Assembly (NCBI GenBank): GCA_018806915.1
Contig: JAGKQI010000052.1
Span: 744,001-808,000 of the forward strand
DNA from: Phytophthora colocasiae
Lineage: Eukaryota > Oomycota > Peronosporomycetes > Peronosporales > Peronosporaceae
Direction of reading: 5' to 3'
DNA: 64,000 nucleotides
Below, piece by piece: positions 41,362-52,347 of the stretch. Position 1 is the stretch's first letter. The number at the start of each line of letters is the position of its first letter. A program made the position numbers and the translations under genes. The notes beneath the pieces are model-generated. The model had not been told where the DNA came from. It was given only the letters and a program-made list of their open reading frames with translations, and searched no databases.

Positions 41362-44051
41362 AACATCTGTTTTCTGGGAACCGGCTGAAGATGCTCACTG
41401 GGATGCGCCGCTGGATACTTGGTGCAAAGACGTTGGACCAGACGGCTGACGATCTTGAATATCCGGAGTGCGTCCGGACGCCTTTGGCTTCACAAATTCC
41501 TTGGCTGTCGTTGCCCGAAGATCTCGGACTTGCGTAGCTAGGAATTTCTGGACAGCCAAAGATGCCTTCGCGCTCCTTCTTCCGGGTAGCTTCCGATTCT
41601 TCCAGTTCTCGCTGTAGTCTGCGGAGCTCCTTCGACGGCTTGGACTTGGACTTGACGTCCCGAGTGGTGTCCCTCTGGTCCTGTTCGAGTTCCAACAAGG
41701 GGCCATCTGGACGTCCAAAATCCGCTTGGACTTCCGGACGCGCAGTGAACACTCTGGGTCGGCTCCTGCTTCGGGAACAGCTTCTCGAACTTGGAGTCCA
41801 ACAGTCGGTCCAGCTTGCTGTCCAGGTCTCCAGACATCTTCTCGAGTGCAGAACCTGCTGGTCCTCCATCCGCGCCATGACCTTCTGAAGCTGGTACATG
41901 GTGTTCAACGCGACCTGGGTAGATCCGGAACTTGCAGACTTGGAGGACCGCTCGGACCGCACTGATTCAGTTGAGTCTCATGGCGCCGTTCGGACTTTCG
42001 ACTTCCACGTTCTTTGGATTTCGAAGACTTGTCTGCGCGGGCCGCTTCACGTCGTCTCGAATGCTTCTTCTTCGGCTTCTCCGGTTTAGGACTCTTCCAG
42101 ATCGACATCATCTTGTTGGACAACACTTGAGCGTCCACGAGGATTCTCGCGAGTAATCTGGAAAGCCATTCCGGATTCCATGGGCATAGCGCCTCCTGAA
42201 GTCCGAGCGGACATGGCCATCGGAGTGAACCTGGGGAACGGCATATGCGATCCGGCGGATCGACTCATTCCGAACCCTGACGAATCTGACGTGCTCTCCT
42301 GGAAGTCCGCGTCCCTGACGAAGCGCCAGCCATCGACTCACTCTGACCCTCCGGAGGTTCCAAACAAGCTTGACTCTTGAATCGAACTCGTTCGTTCGGA
42401 TGGATTCATCTGATCGGACATGCTCTGTTGAGAAGTCATGCCGCTTCTAGACGACTCAGTCCGGCTGGACCCCAAACTCTGGAATAACGACGATGGTGCC
42501 GATGGGAACGATGATGTAGCGGGCGACGGGATAGACGATGGTGGCGCTCGGGGCATCACTCGCTGGACTCGCTTCGGTTGAACCTCTGGCTGGACGGGTC
42601 CTCTTGGACTGCGTACCTTCCGGAATCCAGCCGACTTCAGCAGCCTCGCGAATTCCCATCCAAACAGCGATACTTCGTAATCCGAAATAAACACACCTTC
42701 ATCTTGGCTGAACACTTCTGGATGTTGTTCGTATAAGCTTTGTCTCCCAGAAGTTGCCAATATCTGGTTGGCCTCTGTCGCTTGGACAACCACTTGCCTC
42801 CATTCGACCAATTCAACCACCAATAGCTGGAGCATGTCTCCGACCACTTGACGGACCAAATCCGGATGCACTTTGTAGACACGCGTCCGGAACCATCCCG
42901 GGACGAGGTTGACAAATCCAAATCCAGCTTCGAAAAGTAATGTCTGAAGAACAGCAATACATTCCCGCGGAGAAAACTCCGAAGGTGGAATCAACGCCGC
43001 TTGGATGTCCTGAGCCATTCCGAACGTTCGACGGTGTATCTGCAACTCGGAGATCCAAGCGTCAGTCTGAGCTGGCATCGACATCCGGCGGTCCAAATAC
43101 TGCGAAGTCATGGACGCCGCCCGAATGAACGGTTCACAGTTCAGCCTGACTTGCGGCCAGTCGAATCGGGCCTCGGGTGATATTCTTCGGAACCATCACG
43201 CTCCCAACGTCGTACTTGATCGGCCACATACGCCTTCGCTTGAACTTCCGTCATCTCGAATTACGACGGTGCCGGTTGAACTCTCGGCTGAACATTCGGA
43301 GGTTCGAACATTTGGGCATCCGGAATGTAAACTCCAGAAGCTTGTTGAGCCGGCGTCCCAGACTGTTCCACAACAGGTGATTCGTCCGGAATCAGTGGTG
43401 GCACTTGGACGTCCGGAGTCATTGGCGAAGTCACGATCGTGTCTTCCAGCGCAATGTCCTCCCGGACCGGTGACAATGGTCGATACTCCTGTTTGACTGA
43501 GGCCAGTCCAACGGGGGCATCAGCATCCAAATGAAAATCTTCCAAGGGAGGAGAATCCGGAACTCGATCCTCCACCTGGACATCTTCAAACGCGTCCTCT
43601 TCATCGGAGTCCTCAGCCTCGTTTTCCACAGCTTCGATCTCCTCCCCTTCGGACACCTCCTGACCGGACTCATCTGAAGGGTCTTCGTCCGGGTCGACAT
43701 CCGATCCAGACTCCTCTTCTCCATCCGGATCCTCCTCGACCCGGACTCCTCCTGCTCAGGATCGCCTTCTCCATCCGAAGCTTCCTCGGAAGCACTTCCG
43801 TCTTGACTCGCGTGGTGCGCGTCCAACTGGTCGGCCTCCGACTGACTTCTTCACGTTCCAGCAATTCCTTTTGCCTCAAGGGCAGCTCTTCCGCTTTCGC
43901 AGCGTTCGCCTGACGATTTCTTCTCACAAATGGTTTCCATATCTTAATGCTCCTCAGGCTGCTGCCCTTTCAACCTTCTCGACGCTCTCGTAGCCATACC
44001 GCTTCCAGACGCGTCGCCTCTTCCTTCGCGTGTAGTTTCACTTCCAGTCAT
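41362..44051 (-). pseudogene. GB Gag N-terminal region, broken into several frames
   Basis: Starts at ATG 44051, about 90 bp after the primer site, with an in-frame TAA after 35 codons. Coding-like pieces then follow in changing frames: a Lys/Arg-rich segment (about 43670-43927), an acidic segment (43261-43656), a 257-codon piece (42338-43111), a Met/Gly/Ser-rich piece (42086-42268), a Lys/Arg-rich piece (about 41990-42080) and a coiled-coil-like piece (about 41750-41960). No domain was recognised before the capsid. The unusually long N-terminal region (about 900 residues if restored) is part of why GB is so large. Confidence 0.65.
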
Positions 44052-44137
44052 AACAACCACGATCAGAAAGTTAGTTAGTACTCAAACCCCGAAACTAATC
44101 AAAACATAAAAATAACTCGGTGATATCCTCGGTTCGA

Positions 44138-44155
44138 ATCCGGGCACGCGCACCA
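44138..44155 (-). promoter_or_regulatory. GB primer-binding site
   Basis: On the minus strand TGGTGCGCGTGCCCGGAT begins two bases after the LTR end. Complementarity to a tRNA continues beyond 18 nt: the plus strand reads as a full T arm (CTCGG TTCGAAT CCGGG), acceptor strand and CCA end (44129-44155). The tRNA species was not determined. Confidence 0.88.
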
Positions 44156-44157
44156 GC

Positions 44158-45702
44158 TGTGGCGAAGTGGGTGAACACTTTTCCCGCCCAGGTGCGTATA
44201 GCGTGTCTTCCGGAAAATAAGTCCGACTGGAAAGATGTCCGGTCGGACTAACGAAAGTCAGAACCTCCAACCGGGATCCAAACGGGTATCCGGAAAGAGG
44301 GTTGGCGTGTGACCTTGTGACTACCCTCGTAGGTGTCGTTTGTCTTCGAACGCGAGGAGTTCCACCTGGATGAGTTACTTCCAAAAGCTTGACTGATCCA
44401 GATGTAGAGTGCTAATGCACTTCCAAATGCAGTGGTTGAGTCTGAATGCAGGTGAGAGACTATTAGCAAAAGCCTTCCAACAACAGATAACCAATATAGA
44501 AGATAGGTAAATGCAAATATACAGCCGCTTCTTATTCTTTGCGGCCCTTGAGCGGTGGGCACTCCAAATGCCAGTACGACGTTGGACACTCCAACCGGAC
44601 ACTGGCACAATCCCGGGGTCCTTAGCGCACCACTTCTGGCAAGTCCACTTGGACTCCCAGAAGACAATTATCCAAGTATATCAGGAATACTATAGAGCAC
44701 TCCAAAATACACACACACAAATACAGTCCAATCACACAGCAGTCAATCAATCAATTTCAGGGGTGACTACTAATAACCTCCTAAAACGCAGTTGTAATAT
44801 GAAATGTACAAACCAAACGACCGTTTGGAATGTCCAACTGGAATATGAAATGGGAGGGGTCACGCCCGGGAATCGCCGCCCGAATCACCTTCCCAACTTG
44901 GTCTTAACCTGGCGGAGATTCACGCGGCGGTGACGATAGTCGACGCGGCCTGACGCTTGTTCGCTGACTCCGAGCCCTCGACTTCGAGGCTGGTCGGCAG
45001 TGCTCACAGTGGTGGCTTATGGGAAACCTCCCGCTCTTCCACTTGCGCCCTTGGTGGCAAATTGAACTCTCTTTAATATATAACTATCCGTTGTAAAGCT
45101 AAACATGCAAAATAGACTTGGTTTCACTATAGGTAGAGGCGTGCTTATCCGGAGTCGACCGGACACATCCGAAGAACACCGAAGAACATGGCCGAATTCC
45201 AGCTGTGCCGAACAGATCATGGTCGGTCGTCTTGGTCGGTCGGAAAACACTTGGGTCTAGTATGGTCGGATCTTCAACGGCCGATCGTGGGTACAAATCA
45301 GGGCTAGTCCGGTTTGACTCTGGGTACAAATCAGGGCTAGTCCGGTTGGACTCTGGGTACAAATCTGGACTGGTCCGGTTGGACCTGTTCCATCAAACAG
45401 CCATCTTCCACTTGGACATCCAAAAGTAACTCCAATATCTCGAAATCAGGTAACTGTCAACTGGGCAGAAGGCGGCAGTCCAGGAAATCACTTGACTTGA
45501 GTATGTACGTCCGACCGGACATATACCACTTGGAGTCCCAACTGGAGATCTTGGACTGACTTCGCCTGGGCTCTCCGGAATCCACATTCATTTTGTCCAT
45601 TCAATTCTCCTTGGCTCGCAGCGTCCCAATATAATACTTTCAGAGCCAATCAGAGCGTAGCTGGGGTATTTACTCCGTAAAAACTGGAGCCACATCTTCA
45701 CA
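44158..45702 (-). repeat. GB gypsy 5' LTR, complete
   Basis: 1545 bp, TGTGAAG (45702) to CGCCACA (44158) on the minus strand. It contains a CCAAT-like TGATTGGCT near the start, three 33-bp tandem units at 45289-45387, and a TATA-like run at about 45074-45083. It is followed on the right by TAAT (45703-45706), half of the 4-bp target duplication, and is almost identical to the two parts of the split 3' LTR, which indicates a recent insertion. Confidence 0.95.
45289..45387 (-). repeat. Three 33-bp tandem repeats in the GB LTR
   Basis: Units start GGGTACAAATC at 45289, 45322 and 45355; the third is the most diverged. In the 3' LTR the break between 10080 and 30092 falls inside the second unit. 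Confidence 0.9.
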
Positions 45703-48700
45703 TAATTCTGCAGGATCACCAAAACTAACACCATCGTCTTCGATATCACCCGTTTCAATTTCAACACTCGCAAAATTACCACTGCCCTGGTCTCCCACTG
45801 AAGGTGAAGATTCTCGATCCGTTGGCGTTCTGGTTGCTGCTAATTGACTGCTGTTAGGCGAGTCTGCAACCCCATCTACTCCTTCTTCACGATATTGAAC
45901 CTCCCGCTGTGAAGACGCACCTTCTAGCTGAAGTACATCCGCGGATGTCGACTGATCTCCTGCCTCAGCAGAATCCGCCGGAACCTCTAGATCACTCTCA
46001 GGCCAACAACCAGGCGCACCTGACGTGACAAGAGCAGCAGGTTCACTTCGTTCTCCAGAACGACAACCAAAACCAGCATATATTTCACGGCGTTGACGCT
46101 TCGATGGACCATCAATCTCATCTTGAGCATTCCTCTTTATATCTGGCACTTCTCGATTTAAGACTGGTAAGCGCACGTACGGGATGATAGTAGGCAAAAC
46201 ATGCCTCCCTCGACCATAACGATTGGATAGCAACTTGGCTACATAGGAAGACTCCACTGTCCAATCCTCTTCAAATTCCACTGAACGAACTTCCACAATG
46301 TTTCCAGTTATCAGGTGTAAGACTCTGTAGCTCTCAGAATGCTTTGCGTACCCTACAAACAGTCCCGGCTTACCCGGATTCTCCAGTTTACTTGAACGCA
46401 ATACCTTTGGCGTGAAGATGAACACAATACAGCCCCACGTCCGCAGTGAGGTCAAGTCTGGTCGTTCTCCAAACCTACGAGAGTACGGAGTCTCTCCACC
46501 AAGTGCAGTGTTTCCGCTGATGTTCATCACTTCAAGTGCAAAATGAAATGCTTTACCCCAAAGTAGCCACGGCATATTGGCCGCTGTCAACAAACATCGA
46601 ACACGAGAAAGCACCACGCCATTCATTCTCTCGACTAAGCCGTTTTCTTTCGGACTATACGAATTCGTCGTCGTATACTCAATACCATTCGACCGGAGAA
46701 ACACCTTCAGTTTGTTGTTAAAAAGCTCCTTGCCTTGATCGGAGTTGAACACCTCAATGTTGTTCCCTTGCGCAAGCACCCACTTTAAGTGCTCCATGAC
46801 CGCATCTGATGCATTCTCCTTTCGATACAGTAGAAACCCCCACAAGTAGCGACTGGCTTCGTCCTGAACTAACTGGAAATGCTTGTATCCATCATAAGTG
46901 ATTTCATCCACATAGTCCATGTCACTCATCAACTTCTGGAACGGTTGAGTCACTCGGCGAGTTACAGTCTTCTTATAGGACATGCGAATCATCTTTGCAG
47001 CTATACACGACCAGCAAGGTGAATTAGTATCCACCGTTTGACTACTAGCGACCTCCATACCAGTAGCGACTTCATCTCGAACCATTCGCTGAATAGCAGG
47101 CGAATTTAAGTGACCAAGACGCAAATGCCAGCGTTCTAATGAAGTTGTATCTCTCTTCTTGCGTTGCACCAGCACCTTCGAGTTACTGGGTTGCTGAAGG
47201 ATTTCACTCTGTTGTCGAACTTCACTTTGCACCGTATACAAAGCCACTGCAGTCGCCTTTAAGCGGTACCGACGATTAGTCTTTACCAGCAGAAGCTCAG
47301 TGCAGTCCTTTCGTAACCAACACACACGCTGAGTATTGATGAAACCATACTTCACGGTCCATCCATTATTCTCCAACATGTCCTGACTCAGCAGGTTGTC
47401 AGGTGCATTGGGGGAGATCAGCACATTTGTAAACGGAAGGGTCATTTCAGCATGCGGGGATTTGTTGTTCGTCACCCTCAGTGTTATGTCACCAACGTAT
47501 TCATCCTCTCGAGAATTGCCATCATATCCCTGAAAGAAATGCACTTCGTCCTTGCGAACATTGTGCAGCAGAGATCGTTGGTTGCACACATGCACGTCAC
47601 TTGCTGAATCAAGTACCCACTCCACTTCAGTACCAGAAGGAGTCTTTACGGATGTAGACGCAACAACAGAAGCACCACGAACACCACAACTTAGTCCACT
47701 TGTCTTCTTAACTTCACGCTTCTCATCATTGCGACTCTTCTTGTTTTCCCATCGCTTGAACTCCGAGGTAGCAGGACGAGGCGAGGAAGATTCAGTCTTC
47801 AAATGAGGGCAATTAGGGCGAATATGTCCCACTTCGCCACATTCATGACAAGTGCGAGTCTCTTGCTTCTTTCCTCCTTCGTTCTTTTGCTTAGCCTTGT
47901 ATCGACCTTTGCCTTTCTTTTGCTTGCCTTTGCTTTGATTAGAATTCTGCTTCGATTGCTGCGAGTCATCTTTTGCTTGCTTCCCACATGAGCAAACATG
48001 AGCAGGATTTGCTCCCGCTTCAACTGCAACACGTTCATCTAAGGCTGACTCAGCACGCAATGCATTCATAACCTGCACAGCCGTAGGGACAGGTCGTACT
48101 CCACCACCGTCTCGCACCACGTAATGCTTGGAAAATTGACGTACAACATCAAGGTGAGTTCTCGACACATGTCCGAGCAAAGTCTCCGCGAAGTCCTCAT
48201 CAGAAATCGCCTTGCTGTAGTGAAGAAGCTGCCGTCGTAAACTTTCCATTTCCCGCAGCCACTGATCCATGTTTTTATCAGTAGTATAGATGTTGGACAC
48301 GAACTCGTCTCTAGTGAAGATATAATTCGAGTATTCACGTTTCGTTTGTCTGTCAACGAAGCGGTTCCACATAGCTTCTGCAGTTCCCTCTTGACAGATC
48401 ATTTCTGCATCAGCCGGTGGCACACCCTGCAAAATGGCTTCGCGAGCAGCATTATCTCGAGCCTCCAAATCTGCCAGGTCTAAAATACCATGGGCATCTA
48501 TACGATACGAGCCATCCACTACACACCAGCAGCCAAGTCGGGTTAAAAACGCACGAAGCTGAACGCTGTATAAATCAAAACTTCGCTTCATCACTGGTGG
48601 TTTATGCGAAATGTCCAGCTTTAATGAAGCCGACCCAGCTTGTGGTACACCAGCACCGGTTTGAACTACACGAGATGTTCCAAACCCAGGGAACGATACT

Positions 48701-49155
48701 CCAGTTGCAGCTTGAGATACTCCAGCACTGCCATACAAACCAGCTCTAGCTCCTCTGGTAGCCGTAGCACTCACGCCAAAAGGACCAGCGAAAGAGGCAG
48801 TTATTCCACTTCCACTTCCAAGACCACTACTTGACACTAGCCCAGTACCCGACACTCCCAGTACACCGGGAAGTCCACGTGAAAGACCACCAAAAGAATC
48901 TCCTAGTAGTCCACTTATGCCACCAGTAACAGAATCTCCACTGGATATAGACGCAGGCAAAGTTCCGGTGAAACCTCCACCAGATCCTGATTGTTGGGCT
49001 AATGTAGCCATAACACTTGTGTTTACAGGTAGTAAACGTGTAGTGTCACCTCCAGTGACTAATTGCTGTACACGTGCCGCTCCACCCGAATCGGTTGTCG
49101 TGTCTCCCGTCGCAGGTGGTGGCGTTCCTTGATGTTGTGGTTGGGATCCACTCAT
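45703..49155 (-). pseudogene. Copia Gag-protease-integrase, uninterrupted 5' half of C6
   Basis: The best preserved gag-pol start in the window: one open frame from ATG at 49155 to the GB insertion. It has a Gly/Ser-rich N-terminus (about residues 50-150), capsid-like region (about 180-390), Lys/Gln-rich stretch, zinc knuckle (about 440), protease (WVLDSAS, about 530), HHCC region (about 700) and integrase core (SDMDYVDE, FNSDQGKE, SPKENGLVERMN, about 780-900). The acidic linker follows. The 11 nt that keep gag and pol in frame are present. GB inserted in the linker; the frame runs about ten codons into the GB LTR. RT and RNase H are at 11267-13067. Confidence 0.9.
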
Positions 49156-49197
49156 TGCAGTCGCGAAAGGCTCCAAACGCAGTTGGGCTCAATAACC

Positions 49198-49444
49198 TGT
49201 GAAGTAAGCAGGCAGATAGGAGCGAGCAACCGCAGTAGCGGAGAAGACCAAAACACACTTGTTTTCCACGGAGAAGCTTTGGGATTGAGGGGGAAACCTC
49301 GCAGGTGACAACCCCCTCTATAGTTAAGAACACGCAGTATCCTAACTGTCATATGTAAGATAGTCACTCGAGAACTGAGACTGGGCACAGGCTTCTTCAA
49401 CTCTGGAGCTGGAAGCTGACGGAGCTCGACACGTCATCTCCACA
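49198..49444 (-). repeat. Copia 5' LTR of C6
   Basis: 247-bp LTR, followed on the right by CTTTG (49445-49449), the partner of CAAAG at 13384-13388. It marks the edge between the transposon cluster and the more ordinary DNA to the right. Confidence 0.95.
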
Positions 49445-49664
49445 CTTTGGTGGCAGTGTTGAGCGCACAGGTCGCTAAGAGTCCAGACGTTACCGCTGCA
49501 GCAACAAGTGGCAGCAGTCTGCCAATCTCGACGCCGATCATATCACTAATCCTGGCATCTCTGACACAATCAAGCCACGCGACGCTGAGCGAACGGCGCA
49601 GCAACGAGCTTGGTGTGCAGGTTTCGAGGACGCCGGCGGACGTGAGGCACACGCCCGCCTCCAT
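49445..49664 (-). CDS. Possible gene end interrupted by copia C6, unknown
   Basis: A minus-strand frame from ATG 49664 gives about 73 residues with one hydrophobic segment (GRLLPLVAAAVTSGLLATCA) that could cross a membrane. It runs into the copia LTR, so any downstream part is displaced. No similarity recognised; a chance frame is quite possible. Confidence 0.22.
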
Positions 49665-50389
49665 GAGTGGCTGGTGGAGTGAGGCGAATGGCAGTAGCAG
49701 GCGAACCGATGCAGGAGAACGAGTTGCAGACTGGGAGCCTCGACGGCGTAGGTGGGAGACTTGTGCAGCTTTGTTTTCCTAACTGAATGACACTTCGCAA
49801 TTTACTTTCAAGAGCTCAACTTGCTATACAATTCCACGTTTTCCCGGATGCATGTTACGTTTGAGGAAATGTTGTAGTGGGGGTTTCAGTGCTTGAATAA
49901 ACTCCACACACGAAATTCAGCTGCGAGATTAGAGACGTTTCGCAAAGGAGTTCACCTTCATTTTATTCTCACAGGCACCATCAGCGAGCAGAAATGAGGC
50001 AAAACATGGCGCAGAAATAGCGAATGTGGAGACTGAAATCCTCAGCGTGTTACGTGTTGTACACAACCTAACAGCTCCTCTTATCTACTCTCAAGATGCG
50101 TTGAAACTTCTCCGACGAAGAGGATTTGGCTCTCTTCAGGCAGGCGCTGGGAGACCAACCTTTTCTGCACCCTCGTGGCGGCATTCTGACCAAATGGGAC
50201 GCTCGTTGCTGATGAAGGGTTTCCTCGTGATAATCTCAGTGGAAAGACTGCAAGCGAGCGGTTTGAAACGAACGGAAACAGAGCTCGAAGACCTTTTAAT
50301 AAGTCTTTAGGAGAAAGAGCTAGCTGATAAATAGGCTAAGAGGAGAGGAGATGGCATTGTAACCACGTACTCTGGAAGAAGGAACGAGC
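49665..50389. other. No supported gene
   Basis: Moderately AT-rich DNA. A 94-codon frame at 50026-50310 (+) has no recognisable features. Nothing else seen. Confidence 0.4.
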
Positions 50390-51690
50390 GCCCTAGCGCA
50401 AGCACAACGCGGATATCAAAGCGGAACCGTAGCTCGCTGTCTGCGTTCGTCTGCTGCATGAACCGAAAACGCACGTTCGGTACGAGCGGACGCTCAGGTT
50501 GCACCTAGCCCAACAAAACCATGGTCTAGGTGGATGTCGGAGAAGCTTCATCGTCTTCGTGGTGTAGAAGAAGTAGGATAAGCCCCTCCATTGCTGCTTT
50601 GTAAATAATGGCCAGTCCAAGTTATTGAGAAGATGCGAAATGTCTGATTTACTAATCTTTACCTCATCTTCGCAGCACATCTGTATAGCGATACGGTGGA
50701 GATAAAGCTGAGTGCGAAACGTCTCTTTTAGCTCGCAACTCATCAATTCCAGAGTCGATATCACGAAGCGGTACCGGAACAACGCCATTAACTACAACGT
50801 TTTGTTTTAATTCGCTGACCACCATTGACGCGACGTTTTAAGGTAGTGAACCAGTCATATCAGTCTTCAGACCAATCACTTCGTGCCGAAGCGTCTTGAT
50901 TTCATCCCGTAACTGGTCAACTTGTTTTGCAATGGCAAGGTGTGCGGGGATACCGCTTGCTATCATACTGGTGCTACTGCATACACCAATAGCCCCGCGC
51001 TGCTGCTGTAGTAGTTCATTCGCTGTAAATTCCCGCGCCCTAAAAATTGGATGGGAACCCAGTAATGTGTCACGAAGAAATTGTTCATGGTAGATAATTG
51101 ATGTCAGAAATATAGAGAAAACAGACTGAATACCACGGGGATACTTCGAATAGCGACTGTACTATCGCATTTCAGTACTGAATATCCATTTGGCTGGTTA
51201 TTGAGCCAGGAAAATAGGGCGGGAGTGCAGCAAACCTCTCAGAACTAAAGGGTTAACCGGCAATCATCCGTCCACTCAGCTGATCCGCGCACTCTCCAAA
51301 GTGAATATACTTTTAATTTCCCCAGATTTTGTCCCATTCGTAAGTAGACCGAGACAGGTGTTGGTCCATTTACTTGCCTAAGTGCATAAAAACTACTTTC
51401 TTTCTTCAAACTGTGAGTACCGATATTTTTGGTATTGCAACAGAGACTCGCCAATGTATCCTCGTAGATGGACAGCAAGTGCAAGTATTGGACACTGTGA
51501 ATGTTCAAAAGGGTTTGCATATACATGCTTGCCAAACTTCTCAGCTCTCGTTAGGTTGCCTTTGTGACCCTGTTCCTCCACGATAAGGCAATCCTCTTAC
51601 CAGTCAACTGGCATGAATGTCATCCTGGTCGCATGTGTTTGCTGGACTGCATATATAACTAAAAAAATCGAGCACCATGCTTTTAGCCAA
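50390..51690 (-). pseudogene. Decayed oomycete tyrosine-recombinase-type gene
   Basis: Minus-strand remains in several frames, in order. First, GHKGNLTRAEKFGKHVYANP with QCPILALAV (51430-51600). Next, IGTHSLKKESS with GPTPVSVYLRMGQ (51290-51400). Then FAALPPYFPG, HPIFRAREFTANELLQQQRGA, and a coiled coil KQVDQLRDEIKTLRHEV (50860-51090). These match in order a family of oomycete proteins resembling Crypton/tyrosine recombinases, in which HxxR belongs to the active site. Here the position reads HSLKK. At least four frameshifts or stops are present, so it is a dead relic. The N-terminal part was not found. Confidence 0.65.
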
Positions 51691-52347
51691 CGGAAGTTGC
51701 AAAGTTTGCGTTCTACATCAATAGCACTGGGGTGATGCTCAGCTAACCACGCGATAATCGTCTTTACCTTGGACTGTTACTTGTGTTCGTTCGTTTGGAC
51801 TGAAGAACTTGAGCCACTGCTCATTACACATCGCTTTTTCCCGCACGCCATTATTTTTTTGATATGGGAAAAAAGCAGGTGTTATTGTCCATGTTTTCTA
51901 TCCGGGTTAGATTAATATCCATAGTAAAACTAAATCGAAGAAAACATGATAAAATCATTTAATAACGCAAGGATGGGTGTCGTGGACTCCAAATCCAGTG
52001 CAAATTCCCAAAATCCCACCCCTGGGACGAACCAAATGGGTACGAGCCAAAATTTCATCGGAAACCGGTCTAGTCTCGGTTTAGAACCGGTGACTGTAAA
52101 AGTTTTAGTTCTTGTCCGTATTCAGCGTCGGTAATGAACCAATTTCGAAGTCCCCCCCCGTAAATTAAGGGAACCCTGTTGGGAGAGGCGAGAGTTCTCC
52201 CATTTGAATCAAATCATTGGCTATTTTTCGGTGCGTTTTAGCAATTTTATACTAACATAGCCAGCTAATATTTGATTTGCTTCCAGCTATTTGCGATCTT
52301 CAGCAGTCGATTAAGGATCCCGAGAGAAGAACACTTCAGCAGTTAGC
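51691..52347. other. No supported gene
   Basis: AT-rich DNA with a short C-run and an inverted motif around GAACCGGT near 52060-52090. It may include the 5' end of the hAT element, but terminal repeats and an 8-bp target duplication were not found by eye. Confidence 0.4.

Noticed and set aside
44119..44155. tRNA gene (T arm, acceptor strand and CCA end visible)
   Set aside because: Only the 3' half is present, it ends in CCA, and it sits two bases from an LTR end; it is a primer-binding site.
1..49444. Pathogen effector genes (RxLR or Crinkler type) in the repeat-rich part
   Set aside because: No RxLR-EER, LxLFLAK or signal-peptide pattern was seen; all sizeable frames belong to retrotransposons.
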